Shown here in pieces: positions 17,027-27,279 of a stretch of 64,000 nucleotides of DNA. A program made the position numbers and the translations under genes. This DNA comes from Benzoatithermus sp963720725 (GTDB taxonomy: Bacteria; Pseudomonadota; Alphaproteobacteria; Geminicoccales; Geminicoccaceae): positions 930,001 through 994,000 of the forward strand of contig CAVRGN010000003.1 of the NCBI GenBank assembly GCA_963720725.1, in the 5' to 3' direction. The notes beneath the pieces were generated by a model. It worked only from the letters and a program-made list of their open reading frames with translations. It was not told the DNA's origin and did not search any database. The stretch's first letter is position 1. Each line of letters opens with the position of its first letter.

Positions 17027-18178
17027 CTATTCGCGCAGATCGTCCCAGAGCTCCTTCACGCGCGCGAAGAAGCCCTCCGATTCCGGCTGATGCTCCTTGG
17101 CATCGCCGCCGCCGGCCTTGTCGAACTCGCGCAGCAGGTCCTGCTGGCGCTTGGTCAGGTTCACCGGCGTCTCGACCATGATCTCGACGAACATGTCGCC
17201 CCGCGCCTGGCCGTGGAGCTCGGTCATGCCCTTGCTCTTGAGCCGGATCTGCTTGCCGGCCTGGGTGCCCGTAGGCACGGCAATGCGCAGGCGCTTGCCC
17301 TCGATGGTCGGCACCTCGACCTGCCCGCCCAGGGCGGCGGTGGTGATCGGGATCGGTACGCGGCAGAAGATGTTGGGACCCTCGCGGCGGAACATCCGAT
17401 GCGGCGCCACGGTGACGAAGATGTAGAGATCGCCGGGCTGGCCGCCGCGGACCGCGGCCTCGCCCTCGCCCGACAGCCGGATGCGCGTGCCGTCCTCGAC
17501 GCCCGCCGGTACGTTGACGGCCAAGGTCTTCTCGCGCTGCTGCACCCCGTTGCCGCCGCACTGCCGGCAGGGGTTCTTGATCACCCGCCCGGTGCCCTGG
17601 CAGGTCAGGCAGGTGCGCTCGACCGTGAAGAAGCCCTGCTGCGTGCGCATGCGGCCGCTGCCGCGACAACCGGGGCACACGCCGGGCTCGCTGCCAGCCT
17701 CGCTGCCGGAGCCGCCGCAGCCCTCGCAGGCGACCGTGGTCGGCACCCGGATCTGCGCCCGCTTGCCGGCGAACGCCTCCTCGAGCGTGATGGTCAGGTT
17801 GTAGCGGAGGTCGGCGCCGCGCGCTCCGCCCGGTCGGCCGCGGCGCTGGCCGGAACCACCCATGAAATCGCCGAACAGGTCGTCGAACACGTCGGCGAAG
17901 CTGGTGAAGTCGAAGCCGGCGCCGGCACCACCGCGGCCGCCACCCATGCCCTGCTCGAACGCCTGATGACCGAACTGGTCGTAGGCCGCCTTCTTCTGCG
18001 GGTCCCGCAGGATCTCGTAGGCCTCGTTGATGTCCTTGAATCTCGCCTCGGCCGCCTTGTCACCTGGATTGCGGTCCGGGTGATGCTGCTTGGCCATGGT
18101 GCGGAAGGCGTTCTTGATCTCGACCTCGGAGGCCGAGCGGCCGAGACCGAGCACGTCGTAATAGTCTCGCTTGGCCAT
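17027..18178 (-). CDS. dnaJ: chaperone protein DnaJ
   Basis: Hsp40 co-chaperone that delivers unfolded substrates to DnaK and stimulates its ATPase. At 383 residues it is a full type I DnaJ. The J domain starts MAKRDYYDVLGL and carries the HPD motif (AKQHHPDRNPG). It is followed by a Gly/Phe-rich linker (GMGGGRGGAGAGFDF), four zinc-finger CxxCxGxG repeats (CEGCGGSG, CPGCRGSG, CLTCQGTG, CRQCGGNG) and the C-terminal substrate domains with GDLYIFVTVAPH. It lies downstream of dnaK on the same strand across a 92-nt spacer containing a strong hairpin, so it is probably read through from dnaK at a reduced level. Confidence 0.98.
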   Translation of the reverse strand: MAKRDYYDVLGLGRSASEVEIKNAFRTMAKQHHPDRNPGDKAAEARFKDINEAYEILRDPQKKAAYDQFGHQAFEQGMGGGRGGAGAGFDFTSFADVFDDLFGDFMGGSGQRRGRPGGARGADLRYNLTITLEEAFAGKRAQIRVPTTVACEGCGGSGSEAGSEPGVCPGCRGSGRMRTQQGFFTVERTCLTCQGTGRVIKNPCRQCGGNGVQQREKTLAVNVPAGVEDGTRIRLSGEGEAAVRGGQPGDLYIFVTVAPHRMFRREGPNIFCRVPIPITTAALGGQVEVPTIEGKRLRIAVPTGTQAGKQIRLKSKGMTELHGQARGDMFVEIMVETPVNLTKRQQDLLREFDKAGGGDAKEHQPESEGFFARVKELWDDLRE

Positions 18179-18226
18179 GGCGGAAACCGTTACCCCAGGA
18201 GCTCATCACATCGTTCGTCGCGAAAT

Positions 18227-18260
18227 CGGGTCGACCGGAACCGCATTCCCGGTCGACCCG
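18227..18260 (-). terminator. dnaK-dnaJ intergenic stem-loop (attenuator or processing hairpin)
   Basis: A perfect 12-bp inverted repeat, CGGGTCGACCGG (18227-18238) and CCGGTCGACCCG (18249-18260), with a 10-nt loop, begins 10 nt after the dnaK stop. On the minus strand it is followed by ATTTCGCG, not a run of T, so it is more likely a partial terminator or a 3'-end stabilising hairpin that sets the dnaK to dnaJ ratio than a full stop. Confidence 0.5.
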
Positions 18261-18270
18261 GCGGCCGGGA

Positions 18271-20193
<1,923 letters not shown>

Positions 20194-20289
20194 TCCATCC
20201 TCTCGCGTGAGACGCGAACTACCTCGTCCAGGGGAGGGCGCAGCCGGCGAGGGGAACCCGAACCGATGGCAGGCAACGGAGCGCCCAGC

Positions 20290-20326
20290 GTATCGGGCAT
20301 ATAATGGTCGCCCAAGGCACCTGCAA
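20290..20326 (-). promoter_or_regulatory. candidate dnaK promoter region (sigma-32-like and sigma-70-like elements)
   Basis: On the minus strand CTTGGGC (20310-20316) and CCCGATAC (20290-20297) are 12 nt apart, resembling the heat-shock consensus of a CTTG-containing -35 and a CCCNAT-type -10. Overlapping this, TTGCAG (20321-20326) and TATATG (20298-20303) are 17 nt apart and could serve the vegetative sigma factor. Either would place the start roughly 90-100 nt upstream of the dnaK ATG. Confidence 0.4.
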
Positions 20327-20338
20327 CGCCCGCCCCCT

Positions 20339-20374
20339 AAAGGAAAATCAGCCCAGTGGATGGGGCCTGGGCCG
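20339..20374 (-). terminator. intrinsic terminator after glmM
   Basis: Beginning 14 nt after the glmM stop on the minus strand, CGGCCCAG and CTGGGCTG form an 8-bp stem (one G-U pair) with a 10-nt loop. It is followed by ATTTTCCTTT, a T-rich release tract. It separates glmM from the dnaK promoter. Confidence 0.6.
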
Positions 20375-20387
20375 TTTCAGCTCGCGC

Positions 20388-21743
20388 TCAGGTGGCCCGG
20401 GCCGCCAGCCGCCGGACTTCCTGGCTGACCGACTCCAGGACATCGGTGAGGAGCGATTCGTCCTCCGCCTCGACCATCACCCGGATCACCGGCTCGGTGC
20501 CGGAGGCTCTGACCAGCAGGCGTCCGTGCCCGTTGAGCCGCGATTCTTCGCGCGCCAGCCAGCCGGCAATCTCCGGCGTGTCGAGATTGAGCCGGCGATC
20601 GACGCTGACATTGCGCAGCCGCTGCGGGACGGGCTCGAACACCCGGGTCACCTCGCTGGCCGGCCGGTCTCGCTGGCGCAGCACCGCCAGCACCTGCAGC
20701 GCCGCGAGGAGCCCGTCGCCCGTGGTGGCGAAGTCGGACAGGACGATGTGCCCCGACTGCTCGCCGCCGACATTGCAGCCGTCGGCGCGCATGCGCTCCA
20801 CGACGTAGCGGTCGCCGACCTTGGTGCGGTGCAGGAGGAGGTCCAGCCCGGTCAGGTAGCGCTCCAGTCCCAGGTTCGACATCACCGTCGCCACCACCCC
20901 GTCGCCGCGGACGCGACCGTCGGCGCGCCAGCTGGCGGCGATCAGGCCGAGCAACTGGTCGCCGTCGATCAGATTGCCGCGGTCGTCCACCACCACAAGT
21001 CGGTCGGCATCGCCGTCCAGCGCGATCCCGAGCTGCGCGCCTTCGCGCAGCACCGTCTCGCGCAGCAACGCGGGTTCGTTGGAGCCGCAGCCGGCGTTGA
21101 TGTTGAGGCCGTTCGGCTCGGTGCCCAAACGGATCACCTCGGCGCCGAGCTCGAAGAGCAGATCGCCGGCCAGGTGGTAGGCAGCGCCATGCGCGCTGTC
21201 GATCACCAGCTTGAGGCCGGTGAGCGTGAGCCCGCGCGGGAAGCTGCTCTTCAGGTTCTCGATGTAGCGACCGCGTGCATCCTCGAGCCGGCGCGCCCGG
21301 CCGAGATCGGGTGCGGCGGCCAGCCCGTCGCACGAATTGGCCGCGATCAGGGCCTCGATCTCGTCCTCGATCCCGTCGGAGAGCTTGTAGCCGTCGGGGC
21401 CGAACAGCTTGATGCCGTTGTCGTGGAAGGGATTGTGCGAGGCCGACACCATCACGCCGAGATCGGCGCGCAGGGAGCGCGTCAGGAAGGCCACCGCCGG
21501 CGTCGGCATCGGCCCCACCAGCATCACGTTCATGCCTGCGGAGATGAAGCCCGCGGTCAGGGCTGGCTCGAGCATGTAGCCGGAAAGCCGCGTGTCCTTG
21601 CCGATGACCACGCGGTGCCGATGGCCGCCCCGGGTGAACAGCTGTCCTGCGGCCTTGCCCAGTGCCAGCGCCACTTCGGCGGTCATCGGGTGCCGGTTCG
21701 CTCGTCCCCGGATGCCGTCGGTGCCGAACAAGCGTGGATTCAT
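20388..21743 (-). CDS. glmM: phosphoglucosamine mutase GlmM
   Basis: Interconverts glucosamine 6-phosphate and glucosamine 1-phosphate on the way to UDP-GlcNAc for peptidoglycan and lipopolysaccharide. At 451 residues it has the usual length. It starts RLFGTDGIRGRAN, has the phosphoserine loop VMVSASHNP with Ser102 as the phosphorylated residue, the metal-binding loop ALDGDADRLVVVD, the sugar-binding GGEQSGHI and the C-terminal phosphate loop VRASGTEPVIRVMVEA. Followed by a terminator. In many relatives glmM follows folP or ftsH, but here no such gene is adjacent. Confidence 0.97.
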   Translation of the reverse strand: MNPRLFGTDGIRGRANRHPMTAEVALALGKAAGQLFTRGGHRHRVVIGKDTRLSGYMLEPALTAGFISAGMNVMLVGPMPTPAVAFLTRSLRADLGVMVSASHNPFHDNGIKLFGPDGYKLSDGIEDEIEALIAANSCDGLAAAPDLGRARRLEDARGRYIENLKSSFPRGLTLTGLKLVIDSAHGAAYHLAGDLLFELGAEVIRLGTEPNGLNINAGCGSNEPALLRETVLREGAQLGIALDGDADRLVVVDDRGNLIDGDQLLGLIAASWRADGRVRGDGVVATVMSNLGLERYLTGLDLLLHRTKVGDRYVVERMRADGCNVGGEQSGHIVLSDFATTGDGLLAALQVLAVLRQRDRPASEVTRVFEPVPQRLRNVSVDRRLNLDTPEIAGWLAREESRLNGHGRLLVRASGTEPVIRVMVEAEDESLLTDVLESVSQEVRRLAARAT

Positions 21744-21892
21744 GCCATCAACTCCAATCGGCGGCTGCGGTATCGACCGGTCCTAATCCAAAGGCGGCCG
21801 CCCACTTCGGACGGGGCGCTCGAGGCGCATCCCGATGCGCCGGCTCGGTCGCGCCGCTTGGCAACCGGCGCCGCTTGGCACAGCGTGCCCAC

Positions 21893-22099
21893 GTGCAGCA
21901 GGACGATCATACCGCATCGAGGCCCGACGGCCAGGTGGAGCGGTCCGGCTCCGGGCCCGGCCCACTTCCACCGGCGAGCTACGCCGCCGCCGTGACCCGG
22001 CTGCGCCGCCGCCTGCCTGCCGTCCCAGCCGAGCGCCGCGAGAACGTCCGGCCCCCGGGCGAGCCCTGGCGCGGCCGGCTGGTCGACCTCGAGCGCTGA
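21893..22099 (+). CDS. possible small basic protein (uncertain ORF)
   Basis: The interval 21744-22110 between glmM and the deacetylase gene holds no recognised gene. The best candidate is this 68-residue plus-strand frame beginning at a GTG. Its C-terminal half, SYAAAVTRLRRRLPAVPAER then WRGRLVDLER, reads like a real short protein, and nearly all codons end in G or C as in neighbouring genes. It has no recognised domain. It ends 11 nt before the convergent deacetylase stop. No good ribosome site is seen, and overlapping minus-strand frames are also open. Confidence 0.35.
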   Translation: MQQDDHTASRPDGQVERSGSGPGPLPPASYAAAVTRLRRRLPAVPAERRENVRPPGEPWRGRLVDLER

Positions 22100-22110
22100 C
22101 CCGCTTCGGC

Positions 22111-23142
22111 TCAGGCCCCTTCGAAACCAAGCAGCACGTTGACCGTGTTGATGCCGACCTGCTCGACGGCGTAGCCGCCCTCCATCACGAAGAGGGTCGG
22201 TAGTCCGAGCCGGGCGATGGTGGCGCCGTAGGTGGTGAAGTCCATGCTCTCCAGCTGGAACCTCGAGATCGGATCGTCCTTGAAAGTGTCCACCCCCAGG
22301 GAGACGAGCAGCACGTCGGGCGCGTAGTCGGCGACGCGCCTGCAGGCATCGGCGAGCGCCTCCGCCCAGGCGGGAAAGCCCGTGCCCCAGGGCAGCGGGT
22401 AGTTCACGTTGAAGCCTTCGCCCGCTTCAATGCCATGCTCGTCGGCCCGCCCCAGGAAGAACGGATATTCCTCGTTCGGATCGCCATGCAGCGACAGGAA
22501 CAGCACGTCCGGGCGGTCGTAGAAGATCGCCTGCGTGCCGTTGCCGTGGTGGTAGTCGACGTCCAGGATCGCTACCCGCTCGGCGCCGCCGTCGATCAGG
22601 TACTGCGCCGCGATCGCCGCGTTGTTGAGGAAGCAGTACCCACCATAGAGATCCGCAGCGGCGTGATGGCCCGGCGGGCGGCACAGGCCGAAAACCGCTC
22701 CATGCGCGCCGTCGGCCAGCAGCTTCGCGGCCGTCAGCGCCACATCGGCGCTGCTCTGCGCGGCGCGCCAGGTGCCCTTGGTGATGGGGGTGCCGGCATC
22801 GAAGCTGTAATAGCCCATCTGCGCGTCGATGCGCTCCGGGCGGACCTGGCGGAACGTCCGCGTCGGCCACATCCAGGGCAGGGCATCGAAATCCCGGCCG
22901 GTGGCGCTCCAGCGCTCCCAGGCGGTGGCCAGGAACCCGACGAACTCCGGATCGTGCACCCGCTCCAGCGGCGCCCGGCCGAATGGCTCCGGCGAGAGGA
23001 TTTCGCCGAGCCCGACCTCCGCGACGCGGTCGCGGATCAGGAAGGCGCGTTTCGGCATCTCGAAGCAAGGCACCAGCCGGCCGTCGACCAGTTCGGCTTG
23101 GCCGTCCTGCAGCGCGTGATCCTCGGAATAGACGGTGAGCAT
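22111..23142 (-). CDS. histone deacetylase family protein, acetylpolyamine amidohydrolase-like
   Basis: A 343-residue zinc amidohydrolase of the arginase/deacetylase fold. The motif order closely follows bacterial acetylpolyamine amidohydrolase: GLCRPPGHHA (156-161 for PPGHHA), a zinc site at Asp196 and His198 in ILDVDYHHGNGTQ, the third ligand Asp285 in SLGVDTFKDDP, and the catalytic Tyr324 in VMEGGY. These spacings nearly equal those of the characterised acetylpolyamine enzyme, so deacetylation of acetylated polyamines or similar small amides is more likely than protein deacetylation. It may be cotranscribed with the repeat-protein gene that follows 33 nt downstream. Confidence 0.9.
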   Translation of the reverse strand: MLTVYSEDHALQDGQAELVDGRLVPCFEMPKRAFLIRDRVAEVGLGEILSPEPFGRAPLERVHDPEFVGFLATAWERWSATGRDFDALPWMWPTRTFRQVRPERIDAQMGYYSFDAGTPITKGTWRAAQSSADVALTAAKLLADGAHGAVFGLCRPPGHHAAADLYGGYCFLNNAAIAAQYLIDGGAERVAILDVDYHHGNGTQAIFYDRPDVLFLSLHGDPNEEYPFFLGRADEHGIEAGEGFNVNYPLPWGTGFPAWAEALADACRRVADYAPDVLLVSLGVDTFKDDPISRFQLESMDFTTYGATIARLGLPTLFVMEGGYAVEQVGINTVNVLLGFEGA

Positions 23143-23175
23143 CGGCCGGTTCCCGTCGAAGGCAGTGCGCCGACC

Positions 23176-24849
23176 TCAGAACAGCAGATCGCCCGGGCCG
23201 GGAATCCCGTGCGGGGTCAGTCCGTAGGGACTGGAATCGCCATCTCCCGGCGCGATGTCGCCGGCCAGCGCGACCTGGCCGCCGGCAGTCACCTTCCAAA
23301 GCTCCGAGCCTGCCGACGGCGAGCTGGCGGTGAAGTAGAGCTCGTCGCGAAACACGGTGAGATCGGTCGGATCGGAGCTGCCGCCGCCGGGGGTCAGATC
23401 CGTGACCCGCACGACGCCGCCGCCCGCCGCCACCTTGTACAGCTCGCGGCCGAACGCGCCGGATTCGGCGGTGAAGTAGAGTTCGCTGCCGAAGACCGTG
23501 AAATCGTTCGGATCGGCATTGGCCGCGCCCGCGGCGATGTCGCTGACCTGCACCACGGCACCGTCCGAGCGTACCTTCCAGACCTCGGTTCCGGAGCCGG
23601 CGGTGTCGGCGGCGAAGAACACCTCACCCGCCAGATCGGTGAAGCCGTAAGGGTTCGAATCGGCGCTGCCGGGAGCGAGGTCGATCACCGGTTGGGCGAC
23701 GCCGTTCGCGGCGATCTTCCACACCTCACGCCCGATATCCGGGCGGTCGGCGGAAAAATACAGCTCGTCGCCGCAGATCGCGAAATCGTTGGGTGCGGAG
23801 CCGCTCGCGCCGGGCGCGATGTCGGCGACCTGGAACGCGTTGCCGGCGGCGCCGACCGCCCACAGCTCGTCACCGGACGCCCCGTTGTCCGCGGCGAAAT
23901 AGAGGGTGCCGTGATACTGGATCAGCCCATGCGCGTCCGAGGACTGAGCACCCGGGTTGATATCGGCGACCTGAGCCACCGTCCCGTTGGCCCGCACCTT
24001 CCACAGCTCCACGCCCGACGAGCCGTTGTCGGCACTGAAGTAGAGTTCGCCGTTGTAGTGCGTCAGCTCGCTCGGCACCGAGGAGTTGGCCCCCGCCGCG
24101 ATGTCCGAGACCTGCACGACGAAGCCGTCGCTGCGTACTTTCCAGAGCTCGAATCCGCTGACACCGTCGAATCCGCCGAAGTAGAGCTCGCCGCGATACT
24201 CGGTCAGACCGTAGGCGCTGGAGCTGCCGGTTCCGGGATTGATGTCGGCGACCAGGCTCGCGGCGCCGTTGGCGCCGACCTGCCAGAGTTCGCGCCCGTG
24301 CGCGGCGTCCTCGGCGGTGAAGTAGAGCGAGCCGCCGACCGACGTGAAATTGTCCGGCAGCGAGCCGTCGATGCCGGCGCCGATATAGGCCACCGGGTTG
24401 AAGATCCCATTGGGCCCGATCCGCCACAGCTCGTAGCCTTCGCCCGGCGTGTCGGCGGCGAAGAACGCCTCGACCGCGCCGTCGCTGCGGCCTTCCCGGG
24501 CGCCGCTCGTCACATAGTGCCGGGTGGCCGCGTCGAGGTCGGTGCCGAAGGCGGCACGCAGGTCGCCGTAATTGGCCAAGTACTGTTCGGCGTCGAACCG
24601 GTCCCAGGAGCGGCCCTCGTTGACGCCGGAAGTGATGTAGTGAATCGCCGCCGCGTCGAGGTTGAGGCCGAAGGCGAAGGCCAAGTCGCGGTAGGAAGCC
24701 AGATATTGAAGGCTGTCGAAGCCCTGGCGGCGACCCTCCGCCAATCCGTTGCTGAAATAGTGCGCCTCGCCCGCAGCACGGTTCGGCCCGAACGCTTGGA
24801 TCAGGTCGCCGTAGGTCGCTATGTATTCGTATCCGTTGAGGGTCGCCAT
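23176..24849 (-). CDS. exported-type repeat protein with 3 N-terminal YLA-GD repeats and 9 ELW repeats
   Basis: A 557-residue acidic repeat protein. Residues about 7-121 hold three copies of a 33-41 residue unit with the pattern YLAxYxDLxxAFGxxxxAAxxHYxxxGxxEGR. From about residue 125 nine units of about 45 residues follow, each with a G-ELW-(K/Q)-V core (ELWRIG, ELWQVG, ELWKVR, EVWKIA and so on) and a LYF-(T/S)-AD strand. These resemble ELWxxDGT-type beta-propeller repeats of secreted proteins. There is no classical signal peptide, so type I export or an unconventional route is possible. The ATG at 24849 is preceded by GGAGA 6 nt upstream; the ATG at 24861 is an alternative. Function unknown; a surface or matrix role is inference. 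Confidence 0.72.
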   Translation of the reverse strand: MATLNGYEYIATYGDLIQAFGPNRAAGEAHYFSNGLAEGRRQGFDSLQYLASYRDLAFAFGLNLDAAAIHYITSGVNEGRSWDRFDAEQYLANYGDLRAAFGTDLDAATRHYVTSGAREGRSDGAVEAFFAADTPGEGYELWRIGPNGIFNPVAYIGAGIDGSLPDNFTSVGGSLYFTAEDAAHGRELWQVGANGAASLVADINPGTGSSSAYGLTEYRGELYFGGFDGVSGFELWKVRSDGFVVQVSDIAAGANSSVPSELTHYNGELYFSADNGSSGVELWKVRANGTVAQVADINPGAQSSDAHGLIQYHGTLYFAADNGASGDELWAVGAAGNAFQVADIAPGASGSAPNDFAICGDELYFSADRPDIGREVWKIAANGVAQPVIDLAPGSADSNPYGFTDLAGEVFFAADTAGSGTEVWKVRSDGAVVQVSDIAAGAANADPNDFTVFGSELYFTAESGAFGRELYKVAAGGGVVRVTDLTPGGGSSDPTDLTVFRDELYFTASSPSAGSELWKVTAGGQVALAGDIAPGDGDSSPYGLTPHGIPGPGDLLF

Positions 24850-24975
24850 CAAGGTCTCCATCGGGACGGCCAATACATAGTCGAGGGCCACCGCGGCTGG
24901 CTGCGACGGGCTGCCACAATCGAGTTTTTTTCACCGCCTGTGGACGATGGGCCGACTGTCGTTGCCCGGTGGCGG

Positions 24976-25836
24976 TCAGCGCGTCAGACGCAACGTGAAC
25001 AGGACGGCGTCGACCAGATCGGCCAGCCTGGCCACATAGAGGTCGGGCAGGGCCAGCCGCGCCTCGTCGTCGCCGAGTGCCGTCCGCTCCAGCGTGTCGA
25101 TCAGATGCCGCAGTCGGCGCCGATGTACGCCCAGCGCGCGCAGCAGCGGGTCGGTCACCAGACCCGTGAAGGTGGCGACGACGGCAAAGCAGGCCATCAC
25201 GAGCAGGGTCGTGACGATCGTGCGCGGCCAACCGGCCTGTGCTGGGAACCAGCCGTGCCAGATCGCACCCGCCCAGGAACCGAGCCAAAACGCGTCGACC
25301 GCCTCGCGCTGGGCGAACTCGCGCGCCAGCAACGGGCCGAGCGAAATCGCCCCGGGCGTGACCGCATGCACCAGCGCCAGGCCGGCGGCGATCGCCACAA
25401 CTCCGGCCGTGAACTCGGCCACGGCGTTGCGGGCGGTCAGGTACTCGGCCAGGAGTTCGCGGAGCCGTTCCTGCAGCGCTCGCGGCAGGCCGTTGCGCGG
25501 ATCGTCGGCGCGCAGCAGGTCGTGCAGCAGGAGATCGGCCATGCGCCGTGCGAGGTCGGTGTCGACGAACAGATCCCGCCTCTCCAGCCAATGCGCGGCA
25601 GCCCGCCAGCCGAACCAGCGACTGACCAGCGCCGCGAGCCGCAATCCGAAGGTCGGGCCCACCAGCAGGACATTGCAGGGTGCCCGCACCAGATCGAGGC
25701 CCAGCGCCGAGCGGTGTAGCCGCAGGGCGCCGCGCCAGCTGAAATGGCGCGCGACGAAGCCCGGGACGCGGGCGCGGCAGGCTTCCGCATAGGCCCTGAC
25801 GGCGGCGGACGCGGCGATGTCGGCTTCTGGGTTCAT
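24976..25836 (-). CDS. membrane protein of unknown function, DUF6635-like
   Basis: A 286-residue protein with two hydrophobic helices in the centre (AEFTAGVVAIAAGLALVHAV and IVTTLLVMACFAVVATFTGL) flanked by charged cytosolic arms. The N-terminal ARHFSWRGALRLHRSALGLD and DLVRAPCNVLL segments resemble the alphaproteobacterial DUF6635 family, which I recall but cannot verify here. The C-terminus (VHRRRLRHLIDTLERTALGD) is helical. The start is uncertain: ATG 25836 is chosen as the first residue of the conserved-looking region, while ATG 25854 and 25911 also fit. It is divergent from the MFS gene. Role unknown. Confidence 0.6.
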   Translation of the reverse strand: MNPEADIAASAAVRAYAEACRARVPGFVARHFSWRGALRLHRSALGLDLVRAPCNVLLVGPTFGLRLAALVSRWFGWRAAAHWLERRDLFVDTDLARRMADLLLHDLLRADDPRNGLPRALQERLRELLAEYLTARNAVAEFTAGVVAIAAGLALVHAVTPGAISLGPLLAREFAQREAVDAFWLGSWAGAIWHGWFPAQAGWPRTIVTTLLVMACFAVVATFTGLVTDPLLRALGVHRRRLRHLIDTLERTALGDDEARLALPDLYVARLADLVDAVLFTLRLTR

Positions 25837-25956
25837 GGCGCTACCGGCGGTCATGGCAAAGCTGCGTGCCACCAATGCGGCAAAGAACGTCGTGGCTCGG
25901 TTGCCGGTCACCTAGATTGCGGCGCGCGCCCCAAAAGTCCAAGGAGCCCATGCGAC

Positions 25957-27182
25957 ATGACGCCAGCGATCGACGCCACCGACCGGCAGGCATCGGGCTG
26001 GCGCGCGCCGGCGGTGGTCGTCGCCTGCGGATGCCTGATCGCCGTGCGCGCCAGTTTCGGGTTGTTCACCGCGCCGATCTCGGCGACCCAGGGCTGGGGC
26101 CGCGAAGTCTTCGCTCTGGCGATCGCCCTGCAAAACCTGCTTTGGGGCGCCGGCCAGCCCTTCGCCGGGGCGCTCGCCGACCGCTTCGGCAGCGCGTGCG
26201 TGCTCGCCGCCGGAGGCCTGCTCTACGCGCTGGGCGGGGCGTGCATGGCGGTCGCGGCCACGCCGGTGCAGATGACCTTGAGCGCCGGAGTGCTGGTCGG
26301 GCTCGGCTTCGCCGGCGGTTCGTTCACCATCGTCATGGCGGCCCTGGCGCGCCGGGTGCCGCCGGAGCGGCGTTCCTGGGCCATGGGTATGGCCACCGCG
26401 GCCGGGAGCATGGGCAGTTCCTGCTGGCGCCTCTCGGTCAGGCGTTCATCCTCGCCTATGGCTGGCAGACCGCACTGCTCCTGCTCGCGGCCGTCGTCGC
26501 CATGGTGCCGGTGCTGGCCACCGCAATGGCGTCGAACCAGGTCAGTGGCGCTGCGGCCCACGAGGTGGATCTCGGCCTCGGCCGCACGCTGCGACTCGCC
26601 TGCGCGCACCGGAGCTACCGCCTGTTGACCGCCGGCTTCTTCGTCTGCGGGTTCCATGTCGCGTTCATCACCGTCCATCTGCCCGCCTACCTGACCGACC
26701 ATGGCGTGGCACCGCAGCTCGCCGCCTGGTCGATCGCGATCATCGGCCTGGGCAACATCGCGGGATCCTACGCCGCGGGCGTGATCGGCGGCAGCCACAG
26801 CAAGCGCTGGCTGCTGACCGGCATCTACGGCCTGCGTTCCGTGGTCATCGCCCTGTTCGTCCTGCTGCCGATCTCGCCCGTGACGGTGGTGCTGTTCGCG
26901 GTGACGATCGGCCTGCTCTGGCTGTCGACGGTACCGCCGACATCGGGCCTCGTCGCGGTGATGTTCGGTACCCGCTACATGGCGACCCTCTTCGGCATCG
27001 TGTTCTTCAGCCATCAGGTCGGATCGTTCCTGGGCATCTGGCTGGGCGGCCTGTTCTACGAGGCCTACGGCTCGTACGATGCGGTCTGGTGGATGGCGTT
27101 CGCGCTCGGGCTTTTCGCGGCGCTGATCCACCTGCCGATCGTCGAGCGGCCTGCCCCGCAATTTGCCACGGTCGCCGCCTGA
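25957..27182 (+). pseudogene. MFS transporter interrupted by a one-base deletion
   Basis: A 12-helix major facilitator of about 408 residues when read across one frameshift. The N-terminal half runs from MTPAIDATDRQASGW through IAVRASFGLFTAPISATQGW and LLWGAGQPFAGALADRFGS (the motif-A region) to RRSWAMGMATAAGSMG. The reading then continues only in the next frame as QFLLAPLGQAFILAYGW through to PAPQFATVAA. The genomic text ATGGGCAGTTC lacks one base relative to ATG-GGN-CAG-TTC, placing the deletion at 26412-26415. AAGGAG lies 10 nt before the ATG. The family resembles oxalate/formate or monocarboxylate-type porters; the substrate is unknown. Both halves retain intact coding character, so the shift may be a sequencing error or a very recent lesion. 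Confidence 0.85.
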
Positions 27183-27279
27183 AGTCCGGCCTTGGCTTGA
27201 TCGTCGCTCTGCGGCTGTATAGAGCGGCCGGAATGCTCGAATCTGCTTGGGCACGGGACCTATTCGGGAACGCGCTGCC

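Noticed and set aside
20300..20305. A perfect TATAAT on the plus strand
   Set aside because: No -35 element lies 16-18 nt upstream and no plus-strand gene follows; it overlaps the dnaK promoter region by chance.
22435..25719. A 1094-codon plus-strand open frame
   Set aside because: It runs antisense through the deacetylase, the repeat-protein and the membrane-protein genes. The translation is compositionally biased with no recognisable domain. It is open because high third-position G+C removes stop codons.
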